Assembly: GCA_946886565.1 (NCBI GenBank)
Contig: CAMPIX010000009.1
Span: forward strand, 24,796 to 88,795
DNA: 64,000 bases
DNA from: an uncultured Altererythrobacter sp.
GTDB taxonomy: Bacteria > Pseudomonadota > Alphaproteobacteria > Sphingomonadales > Sphingomonadaceae
Reading direction: 5' to 3'
Under the pieces are notes generated by a model. The model was not told where the DNA came from. It ran no database searches and saw only the letters and a list, made by a program, of their open reading frames with translations. Made by a program: the position numbers and the translations under genes. Below, piece by piece: positions 45,293-53,777 of the stretch (position 1 is the stretch's first letter; every line of letters starts with the position of its first letter).

Positions 45293-46606
45293 ATGGGATC
45301 GAGGACGTTGGATCACGCGGTGCTGTCGCGCCGTGCGCTGCTGCGCGGCGGGGCGCTGCTGGGGGCAGGGGCCGCATTCGCCACGCTGCCTGTGGGGCGC
45401 GTAGCGCTCGCGCAGGCGAGCCAGTGGCCTTCGGTCGTCGCGCTCACCGAGCGCTATGTCGAGGCGCGCAAGGTTGCCAACATGGTCTCGGTGCTCGGCT
45501 GGCAGCAGCGCGCGCCCGAGGTAATCGCGCGCGGCACGCTCGCGATCGGGCAGACGACGCCGGCGGGGATCGACAGCCTCTACCGCATCTATTCGATGAC
45601 CAAGCCTATCACCGGCATGGCGACGATGCTGCTGATCGAGGACGACAGGCTCGAGCTCGACCAGCCGCTCGCCGAAATCCTCCCCGCCTTCGCCGGCATG
45701 CAGGTGCAGAAGACCTACGACGGCTCGATCACCGATCTCGAGCCTGCGGAGCGGCCGATCACCATTCGCCACCTGCTCACCCACACCGCGGGCCTCGGCT
45801 ACTCGATTATCCAGAACGGCTCCATTGCAGCCGCCTACGCGGAGGCGGGCGTGGTGCCGGGGCAGGTGACCAATCTGCCGCTGGGCGAGATGTTCGGCAG
45901 AGGCGAACCCGCGCCGAGTCTCGAGATTTTCGCCAACAACCTCGCCGCGTTGCCGCTGGTCGCGCAGCCGGGCACGCGGTGGAGCTATTCGGTCTCGCTC
46001 GACCTGCTCGGGCGGGTGATCGAAGTCGTCTCGGGCCAGCCGTTCGACGTCTTTCTCCAGCAGCGGCTGTTCGATCCGCTCGGGATGACGAGCACCTGGT
46101 TCCGGGTGCCCGCGAGCGAAGTCGGGCGGCTGACCACCAATTACGGCGTGTTGAACGGTACGCTGCTTCCGCTCGATCCGGCGCGCGCCTCGGTCTATCT
46201 CGACGATCCCGCGTTCCCCTTCGGCGGGGCCGGGCTGGTTTCGAGCCCGCGCGACTACGACCGCTTCCTGCAGATGCTGCTCGGCTACGGCGAGCTGGAG
46301 GGCAAGCGGGTAATGAGCGAGGCAGCGGTGCGGCTCGGCACCTCGAACCTGCTGCCCGAAGGCGTGACCACCGCGGGCACCTTCGCTGCCGGGTCGGGCT
46401 TCGGCGCGGGCGGCCGCGTCGGCCTTGGCGAGCAGGCGGGCACCTACGGCTGGGGCGGCGCGGCGGGCACGGTCGCTTTCGTCGACATGAAACGCGGCCT
46501 GCGTGCCGGGATGTACACCCAGTATATGCCCGCCGACACGTATCCGCTCCACACGGAGTTTCCCAAGGCAGTCGTCGCCGACCTGATGGCGATGGCGCAG
46601 GGCTGA
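45293..46606 (+). CDS. Exported serine hydrolase, class C beta-lactamase fold
   Basis: A 437-residue protein. The Tat-type N-terminus has SRRALLRGGALLGAGAAF. The beta-lactamase/penicillin-binding fold is marked by the catalytic S-x-x-K in RIYSMTKPITG, the YSVS motif (Y-x-S/N) in TRWSYSVSLDLLG, and a G-W-G-G near the third motif (GTYGWGGAAGTVAF). Family members act as esterases, peptidases or beta-lactamases. Similarity to EstB-type carboxylesterases is likely, and an antibiotic-resistance role is not implied. It is expected in the periplasm. Confidence 0.88.
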   Translation: MGSRTLDHAVLSRRALLRGGALLGAGAAFATLPVGRVALAQASQWPSVVALTERYVEARKVANMVSVLGWQQRAPEVIARGTLAIGQTTPAGIDSLYRIYSMTKPITGMATMLLIEDDRLELDQPLAEILPAFAGMQVQKTYDGSITDLEPAERPITIRHLLTHTAGLGYSIIQNGSIAAAYAEAGVVPGQVTNLPLGEMFGRGEPAPSLEIFANNLAALPLVAQPGTRWSYSVSLDLLGRVIEVVSGQPFDVFLQQRLFDPLGMTSTWFRVPASEVGRLTTNYGVLNGTLLPLDPARASVYLDDPAFPFGGAGLVSSPRDYDRFLQMLLGYGELEGKRVMSEAAVRLGTSNLLPEGVTTAGTFAAGSGFGAGGRVGLGEQAGTYGWGGAAGTVAFVDMKRGLRAGMYTQYMPADTYPLHTEFPKAVVADLMAMAQG

Positions 46607-46610
46607 CGGG

Positions 46611-47501
46611 GTGCCTGTGCCACCGGCGATCGCGTTCACCGGCTGCCGTCTCGATCGCGCCGATCACCTTCGCGCCGATGCGGAGGCGCTTGCGGGCCAT
46701 ATGACCTGGCGCGCGCGGCTGCTCGCGCTCGACGGAATGATGCCCGCGATCGACGATGCGGGTCGCCTCGCCTGGGGCACGCTGGCCGACGCGCCCCCGG
46801 ATGCCGAGCTGGTCTTCCTCGGCCTCAACGAAGGCCGCGGCTGCTTCGCCGCGGTACCGGTGCAGGGCGATTCGCGCCCGCGCATGGCGAACCCGCAGTT
46901 GTGGAGCATGATGGCCGCGCTCGCGCCCGAGGATCTCGCGCTTTACGGCGGCGCGCGCAGCGTGGTCGACTGGCACGCGCGCCACCGATTCTGCGCGCAA
47001 TGCGGCGCGGGCACCAGGATCGCCAAGGGCGGCTGGCAGCGCGACTGCCCGGAGGACGAGGGCGGCTGCGGCGCGCAGCACTTCCCGCGCACCGATCCGG
47101 TCACGATCATGCTCGTCGAACACGAAAGCAGGCTGATGCTCGGCCGCGGGCTCGGCTGGCCCGAGGGGCGCTTCTCCGCGCTCGCCGGATTCGTCGAGCC
47201 GGGCGAAAGCATCGAGGAGGCGGTCGCGCGCGAGGTGTTCGAGGAATCGGGCGTGCGGGTGCGCGACGTGAACTACGTCGCGAGCCAGCCCTGGCCGTTC
47301 CCAAGCCAGCTGATGATCGGCTGCCACGCGCACGCCGACGACGATGCGCTGAACATCGACGAAACCGAAATGGCCGAGGTCCGCTGGTTCACCCGCGCCG
47401 AGGTCGAGGCCGCGATGGCGGGCGATCCCTCCGCGCCGTTCCTCAAGCCGATGGAGCAGGCGATCGCCACCCATCTCGTGCGCTGGTGGCTCGACCGATG
47501 A
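46611..47501 (+). CDS. nudC: NAD(+) diphosphatase / NADH pyrophosphatase (Nudix)
   Basis: A 296-residue Nudix hydrolase that splits NADH to NMNH and AMP, and also removes NAD caps from RNA in bacteria. The zinc ribbon begins FCAQCGAG, and a second Cys-type site is in DCPEDEGGCG. The Nudix box is GFVEPGESIEEAVAREVFEE. The SQPWPFPSQLM signature, specific for NADH pyrophosphatases, is intact. The start is GTG 46611, 4 bases after the preceding stop. Its stop overlaps the next ATG. Confidence 0.94.
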   Translation: MPVPPAIAFTGCRLDRADHLRADAEALAGHMTWRARLLALDGMMPAIDDAGRLAWGTLADAPPDAELVFLGLNEGRGCFAAVPVQGDSRPRMANPQLWSMMAALAPEDLALYGGARSVVDWHARHRFCAQCGAGTRIAKGGWQRDCPEDEGGCGAQHFPRTDPVTIMLVEHESRLMLGRGLGWPEGRFSALAGFVEPGESIEEAVAREVFEESGVRVRDVNYVASQPWPFPSQLMIGCHAHADDDALNIDETEMAEVRWFTRAEVEAAMAGDPSAPFLKPMEQAIATHLVRWWLDR

Positions 47502-48172
47502 CGCGCCTCGCGATCGATATCTGGTCCGACGTGATGTGTCCGTGGTGCCTCGTCGGCTGGGGCAATCTGCGTCAGGCTCTCGACGAACTGGACGGCGAGA
47601 TCGAGGCCGAAGTGCGCTGGCGCCCGTTCGAGCTCAACCCCGACATGCCGCCCGAGGGCGAGGAGCAGACGGCGCACATCGCCCGCAAATACGGCCGCAG
47701 CGAAGCCGAGGCGCAGGCGGTGCGCGAACGGATGCGCGAAATGGGGCGCGAAGCGGGCGTCTCGCTCGACTGGGAGGGCGAGGGCGAACCCCCGCCCGCG
47801 ATGATGTGGAACACCTTTGCCGCGCACCGGCTGCTCGCCCGCGTGCTCGAAACCGCGGGCCCCGAGCGCCAGACCGCGCTCAAGCTCGCGCTATTCCGCG
47901 CGCACTTCAACCACCGCCGCGCGATCGGCGAGCGCGAAGTCCTGCTCGATGTGGCCGAGGAATGCGGCTTCGACCGCGCCGCCGCGCAGGCTGCGCTCGA
48001 CGACGAAGCCCTCGCCACCTGCGTCCGCGCCGAGGAGCGACAGGCATGGGACATGAACGTGACCGGCGTCCCGGCGATGGTGGTGGTAAGCAAGTTCCTG
48101 ATCCCGGGCGCGCAAGCCGCGGAAGTGTATGTCAACGCGCTGCGGCGCGTGGCGGAGAAGGTGGAGGCCTGA
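47498..48172 (+). CDS. FrnE-like DsbA-family oxidoreductase
   Basis: A 224-residue thioredoxin-fold cytoplasmic protein with VMCPWCLVGWGNL (C-P-W-C) near the N-terminus, FELNPDMPPEGE and the cis-Pro in NVTGVPAMVVVSKF. This is the FrnE/2-hydroxychromene-2-carboxylate isomerase-like group, linked to oxidative-stress or polyketide redox chemistry. No signal peptide is present. It starts inside the nudC stop (ATGA), so the two are translated together. Confidence 0.88.
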   Translation: MTRLAIDIWSDVMCPWCLVGWGNLRQALDELDGEIEAEVRWRPFELNPDMPPEGEEQTAHIARKYGRSEAEAQAVRERMREMGREAGVSLDWEGEGEPPPAMMWNTFAAHRLLARVLETAGPERQTALKLALFRAHFNHRRAIGEREVLLDVAEECGFDRAAAQAALDDEALATCVRAEERQAWDMNVTGVPAMVVVSKFLIPGAQAAEVYVNALRRVAEKVEA

Positions 48173-48221
48173 GGGCGCTCCTGAAGGCAGCTTACGGCCC
48201 GATTGCGGACACAGGTGTCCT

Positions 48222-48467
48222 ATGCGAGACTTTCCGATCATGGTTAGATTTGCAAAGCGGCTTTTTGTGGCTTCTATCGCTGGTGCAGTCGCCTTAATCG
48301 TCGTATTTTCGGTGATCTTTTTCGGTGTACTTGTCTGGGCAAGCCAGACTTACCTTCACGATGGCCAAGCCGGAATGGGCGCGTTTTTGCTAGCCATTTT
48401 TCTCGCGCCCCCGATTGCTGCACTCACGTTCGCCTTCACTTGGTCCCGTCAACGCGGCGGAAATTGA
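48222..48467 (+). CDS. Small membrane protein of unknown function
   Basis: An 81-residue protein with two hydrophobic segments (FVASIAGAVALIVVFSVIFF and MGAFLLAIFLAPPIAALTFA). ATG 48222 is used; a second in-frame ATG at 48240 may be the real start. No family recognised. Codon composition is less GC-biased than in its neighbours. It lies 50 bases after the FrnE-like gene. Confidence 0.5.
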   Translation: MRDFPIMVRFAKRLFVASIAGAVALIVVFSVIFFGVLVWASQTYLHDGQAGMGAFLLAIFLAPPIAALTFAFTWSRQRGGN

Positions 48468-48497
48468 ATGTCCGTTTCCCACCAATAACCACCATTC

Positions 48498-48893
48498 CTA
48501 AACCAGCCCCAGCCGGTTCAGCTTGCCCATCAGCTTCCCCGGCAGCACGTCGCCGATGTCCTCGCCCTCGTCGAGGTCGCGCGGCTTGTCCTTGTCCTTG
48601 AGGTAGCGCCAGCCCTGGTGGGCGCGTTTGGGGCGGGGGTGGACGCCGATCAGCACGGGTTCGAGCTCGATCCACCACTTGCCCTCGGGTGCCTGCTCGA
48701 AGCCGAGGATCGGGCTACGCCCGACCAGCGCGTGCTGGTGGATCCAGTAGAGCGAGCCGCCCTCCATCTCGGCGAAGCGGGTCGGGCGGTACTTGGTGGT
48801 CAGCCGCGCGCGGCTCTCGTGGCTCTCGAGCCAGGCGCGCAGCGTGTCGACGCTCTCGCTGCGAAACGCGATCTTGGTCATGTGGAGCGGCAT
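48498..48893 (-). CDS. DUF1489 family protein
   Basis: A 131-residue soluble protein: HMTKIAFRSESVDTLRAWLE, then FAEMEGGSLYWIHQHALVGR, SPILGFEQ and the tail GDVLPGKLMGKLNRLGLV. The G-G-S-L-Y-W-I motif and the K-L-x-x-x-L-N-x-L-G-L-V tail are the hallmarks of DUF1489, conserved in alphaproteobacteria. Function unknown. It stands alone, followed upstream by a palindromic repeat. Confidence 0.8.
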   Translation of the reverse strand: MPLHMTKIAFRSESVDTLRAWLESHESRARLTTKYRPTRFAEMEGGSLYWIHQHALVGRSPILGFEQAPEGKWWIELEPVLIGVHPRPKRAHQGWRYLKDKDKPRDLDEGEDIGDVLPGKLMGKLNRLGLV

Positions 48894-48958
48894 TGGTTCC
48901 AGATAGCGATCGACGACGCGGATTGCGAATGCGCTCTTTGGACCACGTGCGAAATCTC

Positions 48959-49041
48959 GTCACCCCGGACTTGATCCGGGGTCCAGCTTTTTAGCGCGGC
49001 GCTCGAAGTTTAGCTGGACCCCGGATCAAGTCCGGGGTGAC
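48959..49041. repeat. Perfect long palindrome 'CACCCCGGACTTGATCCGGG'
   Basis: Arms 48959-48988 and 49012-49041 are perfectly complementary over 30 bases, with a 23-base loop. The arm reads GTCACCCCGGACTTGATCCG, then GGGTCCAGCT. It sits upstream of the DUF1489 gene and downstream of mgtE. Perfect arms of this kind suggest a recently moved or actively maintained repeat family rather than an old one. Confidence 0.85.
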
Positions 49042-49163
49042 GGTGGAGCTTATTCAAGGGGGTGTCTTTTCGCTTTCCTACACGCCTGTCGTGCGCGCAG
49101 GGTCAGCCGATGTGCGCAGTCCCGCCTCGGTTTTCCGCGTCGAAACCCCTGTCCTGGATCGGT

Positions 49164-49220
49164 CCGCGCAAGACGAACTTTTTTGCTCCAAGACTGTGTA
49201 ACATGTGGTCCATGTCTCGC
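49164..49220. repeat. Second copy of the 56-bp module of 15822-15877, with a single iteron core
   Basis: Read on the minus strand it begins GCGAGACATGGACC, then CATGTTACACAGTC, an A-run and one core-like GTTCGTCTTGC. It matches the copy at 15822-15877 at 27 of the first 29 bases and at most of the remainder with one gap. It lies within the mgtE/DUF1489 spacer (48894-49223), which otherwise contains only the palindrome at 48959 and no gene. Confidence 0.7.
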
Positions 49221-49223
49221 GGT

Positions 49224-50672
49224 TCAGCCGACCAGACCGCTCGTCACCGCGAGGCCGAGGAAGGCGAAGAAGCCCATCGAATCGGTGATCATCGTCACGA
49301 ACACGCTGCTCGCCACCGCCGGGTCTTGCTTCAGCCGTTCGAAGATCACCGGCACCAGCACCCCCGCGAGCCCGGCGATCGCAACGTTGATCACCATCGC
49401 CGCTGCGATCACCGCGCCGAGCATCGGGGTGAAGAGCAGCGCGGTCGCGATCCCGATCAGCACCGCCACCGTGGCCCCGTTGAGCAGCGCGACGCGCATC
49501 TCGCGCCACAGGATGCGGCCGGTGTTGGCCTGGGTGAGCTGGTTCATCGCGATCGCGCGCACCGCCACCGCCATCGTCTGCGTGCCCGCGTTGCCGCCGA
49601 TGCTGGCGACGATGGGCATCAGCACCGCGAGCGCGACGAGTTGCTCGATCGCCGCGCCGAACATCGCGATGATCAGGCTCGCGACGAGCGCGGTGCCGAG
49701 GTTCGCGATCAGCCAGCGCACCCGCGCGGCGTAGGCCTCGCGGATCGGCTCGTTGATGTCGCCGTCGCCCGCGCCCGACAGCAGCAGCACGTCCTCGCCC
49801 GCTTCCTCGGAGATGATGTGGACCACGTCGTCGACCGTCATCTGGCCCACCAGCCGCCCGCTCTCGTCCACCACCGCGGCGGAGATCAGCGCGTACTTCT
49901 GGAACATCAGCGCGGCCTCTTCCTGATCCATCGTGACCGGGATCAGCGTCTGGTCGCGCTTCATCACGTCGCTGAGTGCGACCGAGCGCGGGGTGCGCAG
50001 GATCCAGCTCAGCGCGCAGGTGCCGACCGGGTGGTGCGCGTGGTCGACCACGAAGACCTCGAAGAAGTCGTTGGTCAGGTCGCCTTCCTCGCGCAGGAAG
50101 TCGATCAGATTGCCGACCGTCATGTGCTCGGGCACCGCCACGAAGTCGCGGCTCATCAGGCGCCCGGCGGTCTCCTCCGGATAGGCGAGCGCGCTCTCGA
50201 TCGCAGCGCGGTCCTCGGCATCGAGCGCGGCGAGCACCGCGCGCTGGTCTTCGGGCTCGAGGTCCTCGATCAGCTGAACCGCGTCGTCGGTCTCGAGCTG
50301 TTCGGCGATGGCGGCGACCGAAGCCGCGGGCAGCGCCTCCATCATGTCCTCGCGGACGTGGTCGTTGAGCTCGGCGATCACCTCGGAGCTCATCAGATCG
50401 GTGATCGCGGCGGCGAGCCCGTGGCGCTCGTCGCGTTCGAGCAGTTCGAGCAGGTCGGCGATGTCGGCCGGATGGAGCGGCTCGACCAAGTCGTAAACCG
50501 CGCCCTTGTCGCCTTCCTCCAGCGCCTCGCGAACGGCGCGCAGGTAGTCGGGCTTCAGCCGGTTCTCCTCGTCGTGACGCTCGTCGTCCACGCGGTCGTC
50601 GGGATGCGCGGCGTCCTCCGCAAGAGGCGGATCGGCCAGCATGATCTCGTCCTCGTGCGTCTCGTCCGCCAT
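49224..50672 (-). CDS. mgtE: Magnesium transporter MgtE
   Basis: A 482-residue Mg2+ channel. The cytosolic N domain comes first (LEEGDKGAVYDLVEPLHPAD, then ADLLELLERDERHGL). Two CBS domains follow (SRDFVAVPEHMTVGNLIDFL and MKRDQTLIPVTMDQEEAALM). A plug helix and five membrane helices end the protein (VLMPIVASIGGNAGTQTMAV and the conserved later G-x-x-x-P region). The acidic N and CBS domains sense internal Mg2+ and gate the pore. It is full length. Confidence 0.95.
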   Translation of the reverse strand: MADETHEDEIMLADPPLAEDAAHPDDRVDDERHDEENRLKPDYLRAVREALEEGDKGAVYDLVEPLHPADIADLLELLERDERHGLAAAITDLMSSEVIAELNDHVREDMMEALPAASVAAIAEQLETDDAVQLIEDLEPEDQRAVLAALDAEDRAAIESALAYPEETAGRLMSRDFVAVPEHMTVGNLIDFLREEGDLTNDFFEVFVVDHAHHPVGTCALSWILRTPRSVALSDVMKRDQTLIPVTMDQEEAALMFQKYALISAAVVDESGRLVGQMTVDDVVHIISEEAGEDVLLLSGAGDGDINEPIREAYAARVRWLIANLGTALVASLIIAMFGAAIEQLVALAVLMPIVASIGGNAGTQTMAVAVRAIAMNQLTQANTGRILWREMRVALLNGATVAVLIGIATALLFTPMLGAVIAAAMVINVAIAGLAGVLVPVIFERLKQDPAVASSVFVTMITDSMGFFAFLGLAVTSGLVG

Positions 50673-50778
50673 CTGCCCGCTCTACGATGCGAACGAGCAA
50701 AAGCAAGCGCGCGGCGGGGTGACTTTGCCCGGCAAGCGCCTATATCGGCGCGGCATTCGAACAGGAGACTTTCCCGCC

Positions 50779-51243
50779 ATGGCCGACCAGACGCTGACCT
50801 TCACCCTCGACACCGGCAACGGGGAGGGCGGCGATGTCGTGATCAAGCTGCGTCCCGATCTCGCGCCCGGCCATGTCGAGCGGATCACCGAGCTGGCGAA
50901 CGACGGCTTCTACGATGGCGTCGTGTTCCACCGCGTGATCCCCGGCTTCATGGCGCAGGGCGGCGATCCGACCGGCACCGGGATGAGCGGCAGCGACAAG
51001 CCCGACCTCAAGGCCGAGTTCAACGCCGAGCCGCACGTGCGCGGCACCTGCTCGATGGCGCGCACCCAGGTGCCCGACAGCGCCAACAGCCAGTTCTTCA
51101 TCTGCTTCGACGACGCGCACTTCCTCGACGGCCAGTACACCGTCTGGGGCCAGGTCGAGAGCGGCATGGAACACGTCGACGCCCTGCCCAAGGGCGAACC
51201 GCCGCGCGAACCGGGCAAGATCGTCAAGGCGACGGTCGGCTAG
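50779..51243 (+). CDS. Peptidyl-prolyl cis-trans isomerase, cyclophilin type
   Basis: A 154-residue cyclophilin that catalyses proline isomerisation in protein folding. The core is VVFHRVIPGFMAQGGDPTGT, then MARTQVPDSANSQFFICFDD and DGQYTVWGQVESGMEHVDAL. The active-site Arg in FHRVI and the Q-F-F-I motif are intact. There is no signal peptide, so it is cytoplasmic (PpiB-like). ATG 50779 has GACAGGAGAC upstream. It is divergent from mgtE. Confidence 0.93.
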   Translation: MADQTLTFTLDTGNGEGGDVVIKLRPDLAPGHVERITELANDGFYDGVVFHRVIPGFMAQGGDPTGTGMSGSDKPDLKAEFNAEPHVRGTCSMARTQVPDSANSQFFICFDDAHFLDGQYTVWGQVESGMEHVDALPKGEPPREPGKIVKATVG

Positions 51244-51247
51244 GACC

Positions 51248-52132
51248 CTAAAGTCCAGCCTTCACCAGCCAATCGTGGAACAGCCGCACCGGCCGTTCCT
51301 CCAGAGCGGTGGGCTTGCACACGAACCAGTAGCTGTAGGGGCTCTCGACCTCGACGTCGTAGAGCTCCGCCAGCCGCCGGTCGCCCGAGCGGCGGAAGTG
51401 GTCGTCGTGCATGATCGCGATGCCGAGGCCCTGCGCGGCGGCCTCGAGGATCAGCTGGCCCGAATCGTAGTGGTCGATCGCGGCGGGCTCGAGATCGTCG
51501 AGCCCGAGCGCGCGCTTCCACGCCTCGAAGCTCGCAGGCAACTCGTTGTGGATCAGGAAGGTCTGCTTCGAAAGCAGCGCGATGTCCGGCGCGGGGCCGA
51601 GCGTCCTCGCCAGCTCCTGGCGGCAGATCGCGTGAACCTTGTTGTAGTCCAGCCGCACGGCATGGAGCGACCGGTCGGGCCCGCGCGAGAGAATGATCGC
51701 AGCGTCGAGCACGTCGCCCACGCGCGATTCGAGATGCGGCCCGGTGTCGATGTCGATATGCAGCCGCGGATGGAGCTCGCGCAGCTCGGCGAGGCGGGGA
51801 AACAGCCGTTGACTACCGAACAGCGGCAGCACGCCGAGGTGCAGGCGCAGGAGCGAGAGGTTCTCCGACTGCCCCTCGACCGCGCGTGCCAGCGCCTCGA
51901 AATGCGGGCTCACCGCCTCGTAGAAATGGTGCCCTTCGTCGGTCAGTTGCATCGCCTGGCGGGCGCGGGTGAACAGCTTCTTTCCGACGAATTCCTCGAG
52001 GTTGCCGATCCGGCGCGAGAGCGCCGAGGGGCTGAGCCCGATCTCCTCGGCAGCGGCGCGCGCGGAGCCGAGGCGGACGGTGCGCATGAAGGCTTCGAGT
52101 GCGCGGAGCGGGGGAAGGCGGCGGGTCGGCAT
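51248..52132 (-). CDS. LysR-family transcriptional regulator (GcvA-like)
   Basis: A 294-residue LysR regulator. The winged helix has LRALEAFMRTVRLGSARAAA, then EEIGLSPSALSRRIGNLEEF. The effector-binding domain follows from about residue 90. The P-P-L-R-A-L-E-A-F opening and the H-F-R-R-S-G-D tail region recall the GcvA subgroup. The target is unknown. The adjacent genes (a cyclophilin, convergent, and corC upstream) give no clear target. ATG 52132 (MPTRRLPPLRALEAF) is the start. Confidence 0.88.
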   Translation of the reverse strand: MPTRRLPPLRALEAFMRTVRLGSARAAAEEIGLSPSALSRRIGNLEEFVGKKLFTRARQAMQLTDEGHHFYEAVSPHFEALARAVEGQSENLSLLRLHLGVLPLFGSQRLFPRLAELRELHPRLHIDIDTGPHLESRVGDVLDAAIILSRGPDRSLHAVRLDYNKVHAICRQELARTLGPAPDIALLSKQTFLIHNELPASFEAWKRALGLDDLEPAAIDHYDSGQLILEAAAQGLGIAIMHDDHFRRSGDRRLAELYDVEVESPYSYWFVCKPTALEERPVRLFHDWLVKAGL

Positions 52133-52196
52133 CGCGGGCGAAACTGCGGATATGAAGGGCGATTGTCGAGCAGCTTTTCGCACCTGCGAAAGAAAT

Positions 52197-53114
52197 CTAC
52201 TCTTCCTCCTGAACCTCTTCCGGCGGATGCAGCCGCAAGCGCGTGACGTGCGTGGCGTCGCCCGCGGTGACCTCGATCCGCCAGCCGCTCGGGTGCGGCA
52301 GGCAGGCCCCGACGGCCGGTACCTGCTCGGCAAGAACGAACGCGAGGCCCCCCAGCGTATCGACCGATTCCTCGACTTCGGCGAGGCGCGGGTCCACGCG
52401 CTCGGCCACGTCGTCCAGCTCGGCGCGCGCGTCGCAGTCCCACATGCCTTCGCCGATCGGCACGATCCATTCGACCGGCGCCTCGTCGTGCTCGTCCTCG
52501 ATATCGCCGACGATCTCCTCGACCAGATCCTCGATCGTGATGATCCCGTCGGTGCCCGAGAATTCGTCCACCACCACGGCGAGGTGCATGCGCTGCGAAC
52601 GCATGTCGGCGAGCACGTCGAGCGCGCCGCGCGCCTGCGGGACGTAGAGCGGCTGGCGCATCAGCACGGTCCAGTCGGTCGGCGGCGGCTTGCGCTCGGC
52701 GAGGTAGGGGAACACGTCCTTGATGTGGATCATCCCGATCACGTCGTCGAGCGTGTCGCGATAGACCGGCATGCGCGAATGGCCGTTCTCGGAAAAGCTC
52801 GCGACCAGATCGTCCCACGCGATGGTCGCCTCGACCGCGACGATCTCGCCCCGCGGCACCGCCATGTCGTCGGCGTCGTGCTCGCTGAAATGGAGGATAT
52901 TGCGCAGCATCTGCCGCTCGACCGGCGAGAGATCGCCGTCGGCGCGCGCCTCGTCGCCGCCGTTGGCCGATTCCTCGTCCTCGTGCTCGTCGATCGCTTC
53001 CTCGAGCTGGGCGCGCAGCGAACGCTCGTCGTCGCCGTCGAAGAACTTGCGGATGGTGAGCCAGAGCCCGCGTCTACTGTCCGCGTCTCCGGCTGAATTT
53101 TCGGAATCGGGCAT
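52197..53114 (-). CDS. CorC/HlyC-like CBS-domain protein
   Basis: A 305-residue cytoplasmic protein with paired CBS domains (VPRGEIVAVEATIAWDDLVA and PQARGALDVLADMRSQRMHL) and the CorC_HlyC C-terminal domain (TLGGLAFVLAEQVPAVGACL). The extended acidic N-terminus lacks the membrane domain of larger family members, as in YbeX/CorC. It is linked to Mg2+/Co2+ homeostasis and, through ybeY, to ribosome maintenance. It is the last gene of the phoH-ybeY-corC run, starting 5 bases after ybeY. Confidence 0.88.
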   Translation of the reverse strand: MPDSENSAGDADSRRGLWLTIRKFFDGDDERSLRAQLEEAIDEHEDEESANGGDEARADGDLSPVERQMLRNILHFSEHDADDMAVPRGEIVAVEATIAWDDLVASFSENGHSRMPVYRDTLDDVIGMIHIKDVFPYLAERKPPPTDWTVLMRQPLYVPQARGALDVLADMRSQRMHLAVVVDEFSGTDGIITIEDLVEEIVGDIEDEHDEAPVEWIVPIGEGMWDCDARAELDDVAERVDPRLAEVEESVDTLGGLAFVLAEQVPAVGACLPHPSGWRIEVTAGDATHVTRLRLHPPEEVQEEE

Positions 53115-53119
53115 GGCCC

Positions 53120-53623
53120 TCAGGTGTGCTCCTGGTTGTCGAAACCGCCATATGGGTCCGGCAGGCCCATGTTCGCAAGCGCCTTTCGCTCGAGCGCCTC
53201 CATCGCCTCGGCCTCGGCCTCGGATTTCTCGTGGTCGTGGCCGGCGAGGTGGAGCAGGCCGTGGACCAGCAGGTGCGCCGTATGATTCTCGGTCGAAACG
53301 CCCTTTTCCGCGGCTTCGCGCAGGCAGGTCTCCCACGCAAGCGCGATATCGCCGAGCATCTCGGGCCCGCCGTCGGGGGCGAGGCCGAGCAGCTCGTCGC
53401 GCAGCAGCATCGGGAAGGAGAGGACGTTGGTCGGCTTGTCCTTCGTGCGCCATTCGCGGTTGAGCGTGCGCACCTCCTCGTCGACGGTGAAGAGGACGCT
53501 CGCGGTCAGCCGCTGATTGGCGAGCTCGGGCGCGGCCTGCTCAGCCGCCTCGGCCGCGCGATAGGCGAGATCGGCCCAGTCGTAGCTGCTCGGCCAGCCG
53601 TCGATTTCGATGTCGAGGTCCAT
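53120..53623 (-). CDS. ybeY: Endoribonuclease YbeY
   Basis: A 167-residue metal-dependent RNase that finishes 16S rRNA and takes part in 70S quality control. The zinc-binding signature HLLVHGLLHLAGHDHEKSEA (H-G-x-L-H-L-x-G-x-D-H) is intact, and RTLNREWRTKDKPTNVLSFP precedes it. ATG 53623 follows a strong SD, GGAGGGGGAG. That SD is the 3' arm of the hairpin in the adjoining repeat, so its translation may be controlled by folding. Confidence 0.94.
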   Translation of the reverse strand: MDLDIEIDGWPSSYDWADLAYRAAEAAEQAAPELANQRLTASVLFTVDEEVRTLNREWRTKDKPTNVLSFPMLLRDELLGLAPDGGPEMLGDIALAWETCLREAAEKGVSTENHTAHLLVHGLLHLAGHDHEKSEAEAEAMEALERKALANMGLPDPYGGFDNQEHT

Positions 53624-53627
53624 CACT

Positions 53628-53767
53628 CCCCCTCCTCTTTAGAGGAGGGGGCCGGGGGGTGGTGGCGACGCGCTGGCGTCGCACTGTGCATCGAGCACCA
53701 CCCTGCTGCGACTAGGCTCGCCTGCGGCTCGCCAAGTCTCGCTGCCCCTCCTCTGAAGAGGAGGGGG
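53628..53767. repeat. Palindromic repeat between ybeY and phoH
   Basis: Two near-identical hairpins, CCCCTCCTCTTTAGAGGAGG plus GG (53629-53650) and the same with GA in the loop (53745-53766), flank a spacer with CACCACCC-type and CGACGCG-type inner repeats. The element belongs to the same CCTCC-GGAGG type as 4809-4935. Its ybeY-proximal arm provides the Shine-Dalgarno of ybeY. Non-coding. Confidence 0.8.
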
Positions 53768-53777
53768 TTGTGCGCGT

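Noticed and set aside
48959..49041. Rho-independent terminator for mgtE
   Set aside because: No T-run follows on either strand and the arm length (30 bp) and perfection fit a dispersed repeat better; it may still affect transcripts.
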